A stretch of DNA of 64,000 bases from positions 682,001 to 746,000 of the forward strand of contig NC_014760.1 in NCBI RefSeq assembly GCF_000183385.1, in the 5' to 3' direction. The notes below the pieces were generated by a model. The model made no database searches. It worked only from the letters and a program-made list of their open reading frames with translations, and was not told the DNA's origin. Both the position numbers and the translations under genes were made by a program. The stretch comes from Mycoplasmopsis bovis PG45. Lineage in GTDB: Bacteria; Bacillota_I; Bacilli_A; Mycoplasmatales; Metamycoplasmataceae. Shown piece by piece: positions 1 to 11,434 of the stretch (within the stretch, counting starts at the first letter, position 1; each line of letters begins with the position of its first letter).

Positions 1-732
1 AAATTCCTTAATACTTTCAACAGACTTAAATGTTTCATCGTTTACAGTAAGTCCCTCAAAAGCTTTATTGCTATTCGCCTCTAATGCCTTTCAAATAGTA
101 TTTTCCGGCAATTTAGAACCAACACCTTCTTTGCCAGCTTCGGTTGCTTTTTTAACAATTTCTGCATTCTCGTCAACCTTTCCGCCGTTCGCTTTAATCA
201 TTTTAAACATATAATCTAAAACTTCAAGATTATAAACAACAGCATCTACGTCTAAATTATCAAATGGAATGCTATAAATTTTGTCATTACCTTTTTGTCC
301 TGGTAGTTTTGAGTGTAAGTCCGCAATATTTTTATTAAATATTGACTTAGTTATTCCATGGTCAGAAAGATCCATTAATCTTTTGTGTTGATTAAGTACA
401 TAAGCACCAGATTGTGCTCCTAGAATAAGGTTTGGCAATGCTGCTTCATTGTTTGTTTCAATGTCATTTTTTACCTTTTTAATTAATTCAAACTCACTAG
501 TGGTTTTTGTTTTGTCACTAAATTGTAATTCTATAGGTAAGAAGTCTTTGTCTTTACTAAATGTTGTGTTGTAGTACTTAACTAAAGGTACAAGCATCTT
601 AGGCAAAGGCCAATAATTATCTTGAGCAAATTGAAACACCACTTTTTTGTCATTTTTTTGACATGATGCTGCAATCATTGGAGCAGCTGCTGCTAATGGA
701 ATAATTCCAAACAATAATTTTTTCTTATTCAT
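1..732 (-). CDS. Substrate-binding type lipoprotein, C-terminus beyond window
   Basis: Secreted lipoprotein. It begins with MNKKK, a hydrophobic stretch and a lipobox-like IAASC at about residues 21-25, so it should be lipid-anchored on the outer membrane face. The frame is open to the window start if TGA (for example at 91-93) is Trp. The region LILGAQSGAYVLNQ...LMDLSD closely matches the lipoprotein at 12961-14820, so the two are paralogues. It is the last gene after an ATPase and two permeases on the same strand, which suggests it is the binding protein of that importer. The substrate is not visible from sequence; sugar or glycerol-phosphate is inference. Confidence 0.8.
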
Positions 733-831
733 TTTCTAAATCCTTTATATTTTAAAAACAACATTAACATTTTATATTACATTTAATAAAATACATGCTA
801 AAACTAAAATTTTGTTAAAAAAAATATGAAA

Positions 832-856
832 ATAAAAGCCTATTTTATAGGCCTTT
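832..856 (-). terminator. Hairpin between permease and lipoprotein genes
   Basis: The palindrome GCCTATTTTATAGGC is flanked by A/T runs and, read on the minus strand, is followed by TTTTATTTT. It lies in the 148-base gap between the second permease and the lipoprotein. It may be an attenuator that sets separate expression of the binding protein, or a full terminator. Confidence 0.55.
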
Positions 857-880
857 TAGAAAAATACTCCACTTAACTTA

Positions 881-1705
881 TTAATTGAATCTATTTATTT
901 TCTTTGAGAAAATAGCATAAATTGTTAGTGGTATAAGAACTGAAATTACAGCTCCAGCAGCTTGAATGGCTGTATTTTCAAACTCAGCAGATTCTTTTCC
1001 TAAGTTTAAAAATCAGATTGTTATATTTGTAAAACCTTTTACATTGCTTGTTGATGGAAGCACAAATGTTGGCCACAAATAGTCATTTCAGGCTGTAATG
1101 AAAGCAAATACAATCAACAAAAAGTATGCCAATTTCAATTTTGGCAAGTAAACATATGTGATTTTCTGATTTCACTTGAGATTGTCATTTAGCATAACTT
1201 TATACTTTTCATTATGAGCACTTTTAGCTAAATCTCACACATAGGTAAATGTAAAGAACGAAAATATAGAATTAGATACAAATGAAAATGCTGTTCCGTA
1301 TAAATCTAACCTTATTAAGAAAGTTTTTAGACTTAAATAGATTGAAAATTCAGGTACTAAGCTTATTACTAAGAAGAAATTTTGAAATATTTTCTGAAAC
1401 CTGTTATTCATTTTTAAAAGACCTGCAACAGCCATAGAATAGGTTACAATTCTTAGAGTCATTAAAAATAAAGCAAATAAAGATGTGTATCCAAAAGCGA
1501 CTCAAAAGTCTTTTTTATAGGCTTCTGCGTAATTTGACCAATTTCACTCTTGAATTGTTAGTGTAGCTTTATTATCAGTTATTGTTTTGGGCGAAACTAA
1601 TGAATGAAGTAATAAATAATAAAGCGGAAAAAGCAACATAATACATAAAAGGCCAATTAGCGCAAATTTAAGTATTCCAAAAAATATTTTTTTAGCTAGT
1701 AGCAT
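881..1705 (-). CDS. ABC transporter permease (MalG/UgpE type)
   Basis: Integral membrane subunit of a carbohydrate-type ABC importer, 274 aa when three or more TGA codons are read as Trp. Hydrophobic helices start at once (MLLAKKIFFGILKFALIG). The C-terminal part has the typical NDYLWPTFVL segment and ends with another membrane helix (VISVLIPLTIYAIF). The start at 1705 overlaps the preceding permease gene by 14 bases, which indicates translational coupling. It lies in an operon ATPase-permease-permease-lipoprotein. The family is clear. The substrate is not; in mycoplasmas such clusters are often annotated for glycerol or glycerol-3-phosphate. Confidence 0.85.
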
Positions 1706-2666
1706 TTGAAACCTTTCTTTGCTTTATTTTTAAGTTTATTTTCTTAAATAGATTTACAATCTTTTTAATAGTTTTAGGTCTTAATAATTGAAGTAAGCAC
1801 AGTAATGAAACTAAATATGCAAAACTAAAGAAAGCTGACGAATAACCCCTTGGATAAGTCAAAACCGGATTACTACCTAGTCCTAAATACTTAGCAGTAT
1901 AACTAGTCAGCGTATGAGCTTTTTCTAAATCTAGGTCAAATGAACGTTCTAAAATGGCTTGTGGATACATAAGGGATGAAAATATAAAATTAGTAAATAG
2001 TATTGAAAAGAACACTTTTGATATTTCATTTGCATATACATACTTAACTTTTTGGGCTCTTGATAAATTGTCGCACTTCATAAGTTTTGCGTATTTTAGT
2101 TCACCTCTAGATATTGCTGCAGCAAAAAGAACTAAATTAAATGGCAATGATCTTCATATTTGATAAATTACATAATAAATTCATATTGAAATTCTTTTGC
2201 TTCCTGATGTAAAACTATATTTATCTAAACCAATAAGGTAGAAAAATAAGCCTTTGCTTCCAAAAAATAATGTAAAAGCAATACCTACTGCAAAACCAGA
2301 AATAAAGAATTGAGAATAAATTAGTGATAGGATTGCTCTTTTAGTAACTGTCGAAACTATTGAATTAATAATTAAAGCAAACGCTAGTGCTAAAACCATT
2401 GAAATACTCGTGCCAGCTAATAATACTATTGTCGAATTAAAGATTGCAGCTTTAAAATTAGGATCGGATAATATGCCATCATAATTTTGAGTGCTAATTA
2501 CATACCTTGTTAGATCAGCTGGATTGGGATTATATCTAAGTGATTTTATAAATGTGTGTATTATGGGAGATATAGTAAAGAAAAAAATGCATAAAATTAG
2601 TGGCAATATAAGTAGAACTATTTGTGCTATGGATAATGCTTTTCGCTTTGTTTCATTATTTTTCAT
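1692..2666 (-). CDS. ABC transporter permease (MalF/UgpA type)
   Basis: First permease of the importer, 324 aa. The N-terminus has a long hydrophobic helix (IVLLILPLILCIFFFTIS), followed by several membrane segments. The loop around ISRGELKYAKLMKCDNLSRAQK is positioned like the EAA coupling loop that contacts the ATPase. The ATG at 2666 follows TGAGGA, a plausible Shine-Dalgarno; an in-frame ATG eight codons upstream has no better site. Two in-frame TGA codons (for example at 2181) are Trp. It overlaps the second permease gene at its 3' end. Confidence 0.85.
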
Positions 2667-2703
2667 GCTTCCTCATTTGATAAGTTGCATTTATTTGTCT
2701 ATG

Positions 2704-2718
2704 CCTATTTTATAGGCT
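2704..2718. repeat. Palindromic hairpin GCCTATTTTATAGGC, second copy
   Basis: Perfect 6-bp stem with a 3-base loop between the ATPase gene and the first permease gene. The same 15 bases occur at about 836-850, at another junction of the same operon. There is no T-run beside this copy, so it is more likely an RNA stability or attenuation element than a terminator. Confidence 0.45.
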
Positions 2719-2731
2719 ATTTAGACTAATT

Positions 2732-3950
2732 TTATTTACTTCTTAATACTCTATTGCCATAGATATCAAAAGCTAAAACATCTTCGAATTTGTAGCTAAC
2801 ATTCACTCTTTGCCCAATTGAAATAGTTCAGTCTTTAGTAACTAAAGATCAAACCTTATCATTAAACTTGGCAGTATAATGAATTTTGTCGCCGAAGTCT
2901 TTTCTATCAATGATTTCAAAGCTTCCGTTTTGATCTTTAATAATTGTAAGTTTATTATGCCTTATGTAATAACTAATATTATCAACAGTGCCAATATAGT
3001 TAATTTCAGGAGAACCAATAAATTTAGCAACAAAGAGATTATTTGGATCTTCATACATATCAGCACCTGAACTAAATTGCTGAATAACTCCATTATCCAT
3101 CAAAATAATTGAATCGCTAAGCTTTAAAGCATCTTGCTGATCGTGCGTAACAACAATTATGCTTAAATTAAATTCTTTTTTAATGTTAATTAATCATTCA
3201 ATAGTCGATTCTTTAATCTTAGCATCTAATGCCGAAAAGGGCTCATCCATAAGTACCAAATTAGTCTTTTTTATAATACCTTTGGCAAAAGCAACTCTTT
3301 GCTTTTGGCCACCAGAAAGCTCATTAACATTTTTATGAATAAACTCTCCTATGCCTATTTTGTTAGCAACAATTTCAAACTCTTTTTTGAATAAAGTTTT
3401 TAGTTTCATAGACTTAAAAAAACCAAATTTGTCTTTGATTTTTTTTGTCAAAAAACAGTTTTAAAACAAGTATGAAAAAGTTTAGTTTTTTAGAAATCTT
3501 TGAGCTTTTTGACTTAAAAATCTTTTCTAAATATGGATTATATTTAGAAACTAATTCAGGATCATTTGCATTAGCAAAATATTCATTAAAAAACGCAAGT
3601 CTGACACTATCAACTCATTTTTCATAGTTTTTGGCGCTTAAAAAAACATTATTAAACACACTGACATTTTCATAAATTGAGTTCTCTTGCATAATGTAAG
3701 AAATTTCGTGAATCTTAGGATTATTCTCAATATTAATTTTTCCAGATGTTGGCTTTAAAAAACCAAGTAGTAAATTTAAAAGTGTGGTCTTTCCAGAACC
3801 AGAAGGACCAAGGAGTGCTATTATTTGATTTTTTGGTATTTCTAGCTTGTCAATCTTTATGCTCTCATTTTTTTGTTTTTTGTAGTATTTGAAAATTAAA
3901 TCATTTATTTCAATTAAATTATCTTTTTTCTTTACTTCATCTAAATTCAT
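2732..3950 (-). pseudogene. ABC transporter ATP-binding protein (UgpC/GtsA-like), frameshifted
   Basis: ATPase of the importer. Visible motifs: Walker A GPSGSGKTT near residue 50, signature LSGGQKQR near residue 205, Walker B VLMDEPFSALD, H-loop VVTHDQQ, and a C-terminal regulatory part ending YGNRVLRSK. Between Walker A and the signature lies an extra lysine-rich stretch of about 80 residues, as known for long mycoplasma UgpC proteins. The reading frame shifts at a run of eight T (3439-3446; A8 on the coding strand). Seven or ten A would join the two halves. Everything else is intact, so this could be a real mutation, slippage at the run, or a sequencing error. The second half alone would have to start from TTG at 3451. 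Confidence 0.8.
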
Positions 3951-4040
3951 AATTATATATTATAAAGCATTATTGAAATACTAAATAATTTGTAGAAACA
4001 AATTTGACTAATTCATTTAATTTATAAGCCTAAAAGAAAA

Positions 4041-4071
4041 AATAAGCTAGCAACTTTTTTGCTAACTTAGT
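4041..4071 (-). terminator. Terminator downstream of hydrolase gene
   Basis: The inverted repeat AAGCTAGCAA/TTGCTAACTT with a short T-rich loop is followed on the minus strand by TTATTTTTTC. It sits directly after the stop codon at 4076. Confidence 0.7.
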
Positions 4072-4075
4072 AATG

Positions 4076-4867
4076 TTATTTGTTTAGGAATTTATCCATT
4101 GCATCGATAAAAACTGGTCAGTTTTCTAAGTAAATGATGTGTGATGATTTAGGAACAATAACGCTTTCTAGATTTTTAACATGTTCTTTGAAATATTCTA
4201 AGCACGATTCGCTATCAATAACCCCATCTTTTTCACCTAAAATTAGCAATGTAGGCACTGTTATAGAATCTAATGAACTCTCAATTTCGTCATAAAGACT
4301 AGCATCCATTGACATTGTTAACTCTTTAATATATGGGTTACTAAATCTTTCAGGATCAAAAGCTTTTTTAACTTCTTCGCTAAACTCAGAGTTGGCAATT
4401 AGTGCATCAAAATTATAGTATAGTGGTCTTAAGAAATCATGATATTCAGATAATGTTTTGGGTTCAAAATTTCTCTTATATTTGCCCTTGCTTAAAGAAG
4501 TTGTCTTATTAATTGGTGCAATATAAATTAATTTTCCAATTAAATCTGGTCTTAGTTTGTAGGCTAATGAAATGGTTCCGCCGCCCATCGAATGGCCAAT
4601 TAAAGTAACATTTTTTAATCCATTATCAACAATGAAGTTAATTAATAACTGTGCAAATTGATACACACTAAGCTTATGATCTTTTACTGGTTTAACTAAA
4701 TTGTTGCCAGGGAATTGAAGTGCATAGTAGTTAGTCTTAGTTCAGTAATTTTGAAACATTTCAAAAATTTCAGGTTTAGAATTATGACCATGGCAATATA
4801 TTATTGCACCGTCCTTATTGTTGTTGTCCTTAAAGGCATATTCATAGTCATAAATAACTTTTTTCAT
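4076..4867 (-). CDS. Alpha/beta hydrolase (putative esterase/lipase)
   Basis: 263 aa alpha/beta-hydrolase fold protein, probably cytoplasmic because no signal peptide is seen. The early strand YCHGHNS carries the oxyanion-hole HG. The nucleophile elbow is GHSMGG (Ser in GxSxG). LLILGEKDGVID supplies the likely acid and KSSHIIYLEN the catalytic His near the C-terminus. Two TGA codons are Trp (one at 4118, just after the His). The true start is ATG 4867 after AGAGGAAT, not the internal ATG at 4666. Lysophospholipase and carboxylesterase are both possible. Confidence 0.85.
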
Positions 4868-4985
4868 ATAAAATTCCTCTTTCCATATCTATATAAGTTT
4901 ATAAAAAATGGTAATAAATATATTATACACAACTTGCTTTTGACAGCTTTTTTATAGATATGTATGTGAAATTTTTGGTCTTATT

Positions 4986-5013
4986 AAAAAAAATAAAAGC
5001 ACTTGTGTGCTTT
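4986..5013 (-). terminator. rpsO terminator
   Basis: Stem AAAAGCAC/GTGCTTTT with a four-base loop. On the minus strand it is followed by ATTTTTTTTAA, just past the rpsO stop codon. Confidence 0.8.
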
Positions 5014-5020
5014 TCAAAAA

Positions 5021-5287
5021 TTATTTTCTTAAATTTAATTCAGCTAAAACTTTGTTGTAAAGTTCAAAGTTTTCCTTCTTTAAGTGTTGTAGCAAAATTC
5101 TTCTTTTTGTGATTTTTGCTATAAAACCACGTCTAGAGTGATTGTCTTTTGGGTTAGCCAAAAAGTGTGGTTTTAAGTCCTCAATTTCAGCTGTTAAGAT
5201 AGCTATTTGGACAAAAATATTACCTGTGTCCTTTTTGTTAGCTCCATATTTAGCAACAATTTGAGCTTTTTGTTCTTTTGAAATCAT
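5021..5287 (-). CDS. rpsO: 30S ribosomal protein S15
   Basis: 88 aa, the standard S15 length. The sequence has the family pattern: DTGNIFVQIAILTAEI, then LKPHFLANPKDNHSRRGF, then RRILLQHLKKENFELY. S15 binds 16S rRNA in the central domain and the 23S bridge. The start at 5287 is preceded by GGAGATTTAGA. It has its own terminator and probably its own promoter between it and ribF. Confidence 0.97.
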   Translation of the reverse strand: MISKEQKAQIVAKYGANKKDTGNIFVQIAILTAEIEDLKPHFLANPKDNHSRRGFIAKITKRRILLQHLKKENFELYNKVLAELNLRK

Positions 5288-5377
5288 TCTAAATCTCCAT
5301 ATATAAATATGTTTTACCCTAGTTTTAATTCATTAATTAAACCAAGTATAAAATTGCATTGTTGAAAATAAATGCTT

Positions 5378-6265
5378 TTATATTTTATCATAATTAGGTC
5401 TATTAAGCAGTATTTTTTTGGCTTTTATTATGTCTTCATCTAAAAATATATCATCAGCAATTGAACTTATAAATCTTAATGATTTTAGCACTCTAATTCT
5501 AGATTTTAAATCAGTTACTCCTGATTTTAGTTCAAAATCAAGGAATTTAACTTCAAGATTGTCTATATTGGCCTTTAAAACAGCATAATAAGTCATTTCA
5601 TTTATTTCAATATAGCATAAATAAATACCGTCTTTTAATGGCACAATATTACTATCAGTTACTAAATTAACTTTATTCTCATTATCATCTGCATTTATCT
5701 GCGCACTAAATGAGTAAATGTATAAATTAAGCGAATTAACTAATTCAATATCACCAATTTCTATGCAAGATTTTAAAAATGTTGTAGAAACTTTGATATT
5801 GTCGCCTATTTTTACAATGTCAACAGGATGAACTCTTTCAGCACCAACAAAATTCATAATTGTATCTATATTCCCTTTAGCATTCAGACCAAATCGAAAG
5901 TCCTTACCCACTACAACATCTATTGATTCATCTTGATTTTTCAACAATTTTTTCAGAAATGAATCAGCATCTAGTGCTCATAATTTTTCAAATTCTAAAT
6001 ATATGCCGTTAGTAAACCCTAGATTAGCAAATTCTTGGATTCTGTTTTCAAAGTTTGTAAAAATGTAGCCATCTTTGTTTTTGAACATATGTTCTACATC
6101 TTTAAAAAACACGATCACAATATCACGTGCACTATTTTTTTTAATTTCTTTTGCTTTTTCATACAAGAAATTATGACCTAAATGGAAACTCTCAAAAACA
6201 CCAATTAAATAAATTGGATTATTGAATTTTGGTAGCTTATCAAAACTATATACATTAAAACTCAT
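5378..6265 (-). CDS. ribF: Riboflavin kinase / FAD synthetase (RibF)
   Basis: 295 aa bifunctional enzyme making FMN and FAD from riboflavin. The N-terminal nucleotidyltransferase half shows GVFESFHLGHNFL (the HxGH motif), and VVVGKDFRFGLNAKG matches the conserved FRFG region. The C-terminal half aligns loosely with the riboflavin kinase barrel and is divergent (IYLCYIEINEMTYYAVLKA). Two TGA Trp codons at 5969-5980 join the two apparent reading frames. The Gly/Asp change in the first motif (FES where most have FDG) is common in mycoplasmas. Confidence 0.88.
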
Positions 6266-6296
6266 ATTTAAAATTATATATTTTGTGCACAGTAAA

Positions 6297-7139
6297 TTAC
6301 ACTACTAATCCTAATTCCCTAAGTTTTAAGTAAACACCATTATGTTCACAATCTAGTGTTACATCATTAGCAACACTTTTGACTCAGTTATTAGCCCTCA
6401 TCATTGCAACACCATAGGCAGCGTCTCTTAACATTTCATAATCATTTGAGCTATCACCAAAAGCAATTAAGTTTTTGTCTCTGTTTATATTCAAATATTC
6501 ACAAAGTCATTTTAAAGTTGATGACTTTGTTGAATTCTTTGGTCCAATAAATACACCTTTGCTTCATCTTGCGGTTATTTCTAGGTTCATATTATGTTGT
6601 TTAATTAGCTCTTTCGCTTTTTCTGAACACATACTTGAATCTTCTTCAGTCTTTGTTCCTAAAGCAATAATGTGCATATGATTCTTATCAACTTTATTAA
6701 AATCCATATCTATTATTTTGTCTATATGTGGCTTTAAGAATCATGAATCAATTATCATATTAGGAGATTTAAATGCATTGTTTATATCAGTTAAAAGGAA
6801 GTTTTCACAGTGCTTAAAATCAGAGAATTCAGAATATAAAACTTTTAGCTCATTGTATTTAATTATTTTTTCATAAATAATTTTTTTGTTTTGCACATCA
6901 TAAACAAATGCACCATTTGCACCTATAAAATAGTCAATGTCGTTAGATTTATTTAATAACTCACCAATAGTTACAAACTCTCTAGCTGATGCTAGAATAG
7001 TTGTTATGCCTTTAGATTTTAACTGTCTAAAAGTATTTAAAACGGTTTCATTAAATTGTAACTGACCATGTTCTAATAAAGTGCCGTCAATATCAAAAGC
7101 AGCAGCTTTAATATTGTTTTGTATTTCAATTCTAGTCAT
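6297..7139 (-). CDS. Cof-type HAD-IIB phosphatase
   Basis: 280 aa haloacid-dehalogenase phosphatase. Motif I is AAFDIDGTLLEHG (nucleophile Asp), motif II ILASAR, and the cap domain follows. Motif III/IV reads STLKWLCEY...LIAFGDSSNDYEML. The family dephosphorylates sugar phosphates or flavin and pyridoxal phosphates; the exact substrate is not deducible. Its ATG overlaps the last eight bases of truB, so the two are probably cotranscribed. TGA at 6741 and later positions is Trp. Confidence 0.9.
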
Positions 7140-7998
7140 CTGAAACTCCTTTTTCTATTTCATTGATTCTTTTGCCAAATAATTTCTTAACTTTTACTAT
7201 TTCGTTATCAACACTAATAATGCCTCAATTTATTTGCTTTGTTTTTAAAATATAATCGCCATTAGCAATGTTTTTATTATTAATAATGCTGATGCCATTT
7301 TTTAATTTATTAATCTCAGCAATAGACGGCTCATAGTGTGGAATAGAAAATAAATGATTGTCACTTATTGCAACAAAACCATTACCATTTAACAGTGATA
7401 TATCTAAATTACCAATTTTCACTCTATCTAGTTCTGTCATATAAGCATATGTGTTTAGGTACAGTCCTAAGTCATTTACTAAGCTTCTTATATATGTGCC
7501 TTTTGATACATCTACATAAATCACTAATTGTTGTTTTTCAATGTTAAAGCTTATTATTTTAGCACTAAATACTTTTATAGGTTGCTTTTGTAATTTCACT
7601 TCTTTGCCACTTCTGGCTAAATTATAGCTTCTTATTCCATTTATCTTTTTAGCACTAAATGAAGGGGGTATTTGTTCAGTTTGGCTTTCTAATCATTTGC
7701 ATACCTTCAGAACATTATTGTTGGTGAGTTTATATTCTGAAGAATTAATTACTATTCCTTCTGAATCGTAAGTATCAGTTTGCTTTCCAAATTGAATGGT
7801 AGCAACATAAGACTTATTATTATGTTTAATATAAGGAATTAATTTTGTGTCATCATCAGTTGCTACTAATAAAAGCCCTGAAGCTAAAGGGTCAAGTGTT
7901 CCTGTGTGGCCTATTTTTTTTATCATATTTTCTTTTGCAAATGAATTTATGATTGCAAATGAAGAGTGGCCTTTAGGTTTATTAAGCAAATAAAACAT
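7132..7998 (-). CDS. truB: tRNA pseudouridine(55) synthase
   Basis: 288 aa. The motif KIGHTGTLDPLASGLL holds the catalytic Asp, and YVATIQFGKQTDTYDSEG and GTYIRSLVNDLG are family hallmarks. TruB makes Psi55 in the T-loop of tRNAs. The start is ATG 7998 because AAGGAGG lies eight bases upstream; the ATG seven codons earlier (8019) lacks such a site. The two apparent fragments are joined by a TGA Trp codon at about 7693, and the end is 7132, not 7225. It overlaps the HAD phosphatase gene. Confidence 0.93.
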
Positions 7999-8040
7999 AA
8001 TGTAACCTCCTTGCTTCAAAAAGTTAGGATACTTATTATA

Positions 8041-8071
8041 TTAAAAAACACCACATAGTGGTGAATTTTTA
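8041..8071 (-). terminator. secDF terminator overlapping the stop codon
   Basis: Stem CACCACTATGTGGTG read on the minus strand, followed by TTTTTTAATA. The TAA of secDF (8069-8071) lies at the base of the hairpin. Confidence 0.8.
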
Positions 8072-10435
8072 TGCTAAATAATTATTAATTCCTGGGAAAA
8101 CTTGCTCAGAAGGTTCATTAGGAAATACTCAATATTTTGTGTCAATTCTATGTTGGACTTTCATTTGCCGTTTTTCTTCTAATTTACTTCATACAGCAAC
8201 ACCAACAAATAGTGTTGAATAAATTGCAACTACAACCAAAATTAACATAATGACACTTGTAAATATATCAATAGCGCCAACAAATGCAATAAGGGTTATG
8301 AAGACTAATGCGGAAACTATTAAGAAGAACAAATTATTTTTAAATGATTCGTAGAAAATACTATTTGAAACATATCTAACTTGTTCTTTGCTTAATGCCT
8401 CATCTTTTTCAAATAAATTCATTTTTGATTTAACAGAGCCAAAAATGATAAATGTATTAGCAACGGTTAGCAATATCACTCATAAAAATGATTGAATTGT
8501 GTATACATTTAATGGTATTCTTAACACTAAGAATACAGCAAATGTTATTAATAAATTTTGAACTAAAGTTGTGATTATAGCAATAGAATATGTTCATTTA
8601 AATCTAATCAAAGAATAAATGATGATTGCAATTATTGATATACCTAGAATAATTCCAAATTTAGTAAATTCTAAGTTTATATTAACTTTAGAAGCTTCAG
8701 CAAAAAGACCTGTTAAATTAAATCCAGCCCAAGCATCTTTATTAATTGATGCTAAAGTAATGAATGTAATAATTGCAGCACTAATAAATATTACAGGTGC
8801 AATAACAGTTAATTTTGACTTGTTAACATAGTTAACTTTTTTGTATTTTGCTTCGGTGTTAAATTTGCCAATTTTTTTAGATACTATGCCAAGCAAATTA
8901 ACTTTTTTGTCAAATAAATCAGTATTAACACATAAAAATGTTAGATATCTATTGATAATTAAAATTGCAATGATACCAAATATTGAGCCAAAAGTAATCA
9001 TTATTGAAAATCCTTGGGTATTTGGTGTTCCTAGGAAGAAGAATATTATTGACAATATCAAGGTGCCAATATACATGTCAAATGACGATATAAAATTAGC
9101 ATTAAGGGCTGTTTTATAAGCTTTTTTGACTTTTGATTCACCTTTATAAATTTCATGCTTAAATCTATTAAAAGCTGTGAATAAAGGTATTGAGTTTATA
9201 ACTAACGAAGCAAAAAGACCTGCAAAACTAGATGGTGAATACTCGCCTCTTAAAACTGTAAACATTAGTAATGTTAAAAATATGTATAGTGCCATTGAGA
9301 TAACGCTTAGAGAACCTAATAAGCCATAATTTACCATTAGCATTATTGAAACTAATGAGAATGCAACAGCTAAAGCTATTCATATGTAGTTAAACTTGAA
9401 TTCACTTTTCTCTTTTGTGAATAAAACTGGTTCACCGTATATTTTTAAATTTAAGTTTTTATTAGAACCAAAGTTAATTGAAGAAGCTAAGGCATCTGAA
9501 GTAGATTTTTTAGTGTCAGTAGTCGTTATTACGAAAGTCTCATCATTTAAAGGTCTGTTAATTTCAGTAATATTAACTAAATATTTAGAGCCATCAAATT
9601 GACTTTTCTTAATAGTGTTTAATTTTCTTAATTGTGGATCCCATGGCCTGTTGCCAACAAATGTGAAGTTTGCAGCATTTTCTTTCGCAGCTATTCAGTC
9701 ATTTTTAAAAAGTGGTGTATTAGCAAATCTATACAATTCATCAAGGTTTGTCCACATGAACATTATTTTTTCAGGCTGTTTAGAAATATGCTCAGTAGCT
9801 TTTTGTCACTCTAAAATAGCTTGATTATCTTCTAATTTAGCAGTAACTTGATATCTTGAAGCAATTGGATTAAACCTTACAGTAGCACTGTCAGTTTTAA
9901 GAGGAACTGCATATTTTTCAATATTACTATAATCAATTTTTAATTTATCTTTATCAAAGTTAGCAGGATCGGCAAACTTACCATTGATAAAAAGGGGGTT
10001 CATATTTATGTCTGTTACAACTAAGCTACTTTTTTTAATAATTGAATTCTCAAACTCGGCTTTTTTTTCTGAATCAGCAAGCGGTTTATTTCTAGTTACT
10101 TGAATTATTCCATTACCGATGACAGCTACATTAGCTGAAGAGTCATTTGTACTAGAAAAACGATACTTTAGTGATTGCCCAATATCATTCAATACTTTAT
10201 TTGAGGCGGGCAATTCTTTATTATCATTTTGAATTTTAGCCTCAATTTGATATCTCACACCTTCACCATATTCTATTGAACGATTAGCTTGCTTAAAAAT
10301 TGCAAAGAATGCACCGCAAACAATAGCACATATTATGCCCACAATAGAAAGAGAAAGTAAGAGTCATCTTTTTCAGTTCGTTGGGCTAAATAGATTCTTA
10401 AAAAAAGTCTTAAAGTTAGTTTTAAAGTTTGACAT
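8069..10435 (-). CDS. secDF: Protein translocase SecDF fusion
   Basis: 788 aa membrane protein, a natural SecD-SecF fusion as in Bacillus. An N-terminal helix (LLSLSIVGIICAIVCGAFFAIF) is followed by a large external domain and then two blocks of about six helices each. It uses the proton gradient to help Sec-dependent export. All fragments lie in one frame if TGA is Trp; I found no frameshift. The start at 10435 opens with MSNFKTNFKTF; an internal ATG at 10342 would remove the first helix. The classical SecD D1 motif region is divergent. Confidence 0.87.
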
Positions 10436-10471
10436 AATAGACTATATTATATATTATTAGTACTTTTTGTT

Positions 10472-11434
10472 TTAAGTATAAATATTAAGATTATTTTTTA
10501 TTAGATAATCAACTCCTTTTGTGGTTATTCTTCTGCCTCTAGGGGATTTTTCAATAAGTTGCAAGTACAGTAAATAAGGCTCAATATCATTGATTAAGTT
10601 GTCCTTGTTCATATTTAGAATTCCAGAAATTGCATCTATTGAAACAAATTTATCATAAAATGAATTGCTAAGCAGTGATAAGTATTCAATATGTTCTTTG
10701 TTAAGTCCTAAGTCAAAGAGTTCAAGATGCTTAAATGTTAGATATGTGGTTTTTGCATCAATAATATTCTGATTATTTTTTAATGAAAAGTCATATGCTC
10801 TTTTTAGTAAATGATTAGCAATTCTAGGAGTATTTCTAGAATATTTTGCCAGAAGCATTAATACTTCATTATCAGTTTCAACTTTTAGCTTTTTCTTGCT
10901 GTTTTGCAGTATTTTAACTATTTCTTCATTACTATATTGGCTTAGTCTAGCAAGTAGGCCGAATCTATCCTTAAAAGGCTGACTAAGCAAGTTTAATTTA
11001 GTCGTGGCACCTATTAATGTGAAGGGCTTAAGATTCATTCTCATAACCTTAGAATTTCCCTCAGGACCTATAATTATGTCAATTTTGAAATCTTCCATAG
11101 CATTATAAATTATTTCTTCTACCGATTTATTAATACTATGTATTTCATCAATAAATACAATGTCATTTTCATTAACATTTGCAAATACACTTAGAACATC
11201 TGACTTTTTCTCTAATAAAGCTCCTTGTAAATAGTGAACTTTTTTGTTTAATTCATTGCCAATTAAAGATGCTAAAGTTGTCTTACCAGTACCTGGTGGT
11301 CCATAAAAAAGAATGTGGTCTAACACTTCATTTCTATGCAGAGAGCCATCAATCATTGCTTTTACTGTAACTATTAGTTTTTTCTGACCGATAAACTCTT
11401 TGAAGCTGGTTGGTCTAAGCAGTAGCTGGTTCAT
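10472..11434 (-). CDS. ruvB: Holliday junction helicase RuvB
   Basis: 320 aa AAA+ motor that drives branch migration. Walker A is LFYGPPGTGKTTLA, Walker B DIVFIDEIHSI, sensor I LIGATTK, arginine-finger region FKDRFGLLARL. The C-terminal winged helix has PRGRRITTKGVDYL. The N-terminus MNQLLLRPTSFKEFIGQ matches the family start. It overlaps ruvA by 20 bases, so the two form an operon. No ruvC gene is near it. Confidence 0.97.
   Translation of the reverse strand: MNQLLLRPTSFKEFIGQKKLIVTVKAMIDGSLHRNEVLDHILFYGPPGTGKTTLASLIGNELNKKVHYLQGALLEKKSDVLSVFANVNENDIVFIDEIHSINKSVEEIIYNAMEDFKIDIIIGPEGNSKVMRMNLKPFTLIGATTKLNLLSQPFKDRFGLLARLSQYSNEEIVKILQNSKKKLKVETDNEVLMLLAKYSRNTPRIANHLLKRAYDFSLKNNQNIIDAKTTYLTFKHLELFDLGLNKEHIEYLSLLSNSFYDKFVSIDAISGILNMNKDNLINDIEPYLLYLQLIEKSPRGRRITTKGVDYLIKNNLNIYT

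Noticed and set aside
1954-2163. Plus-strand open frame
   Set aside because: Lies fully inside the permease gene on the other strand; no ribosome site.
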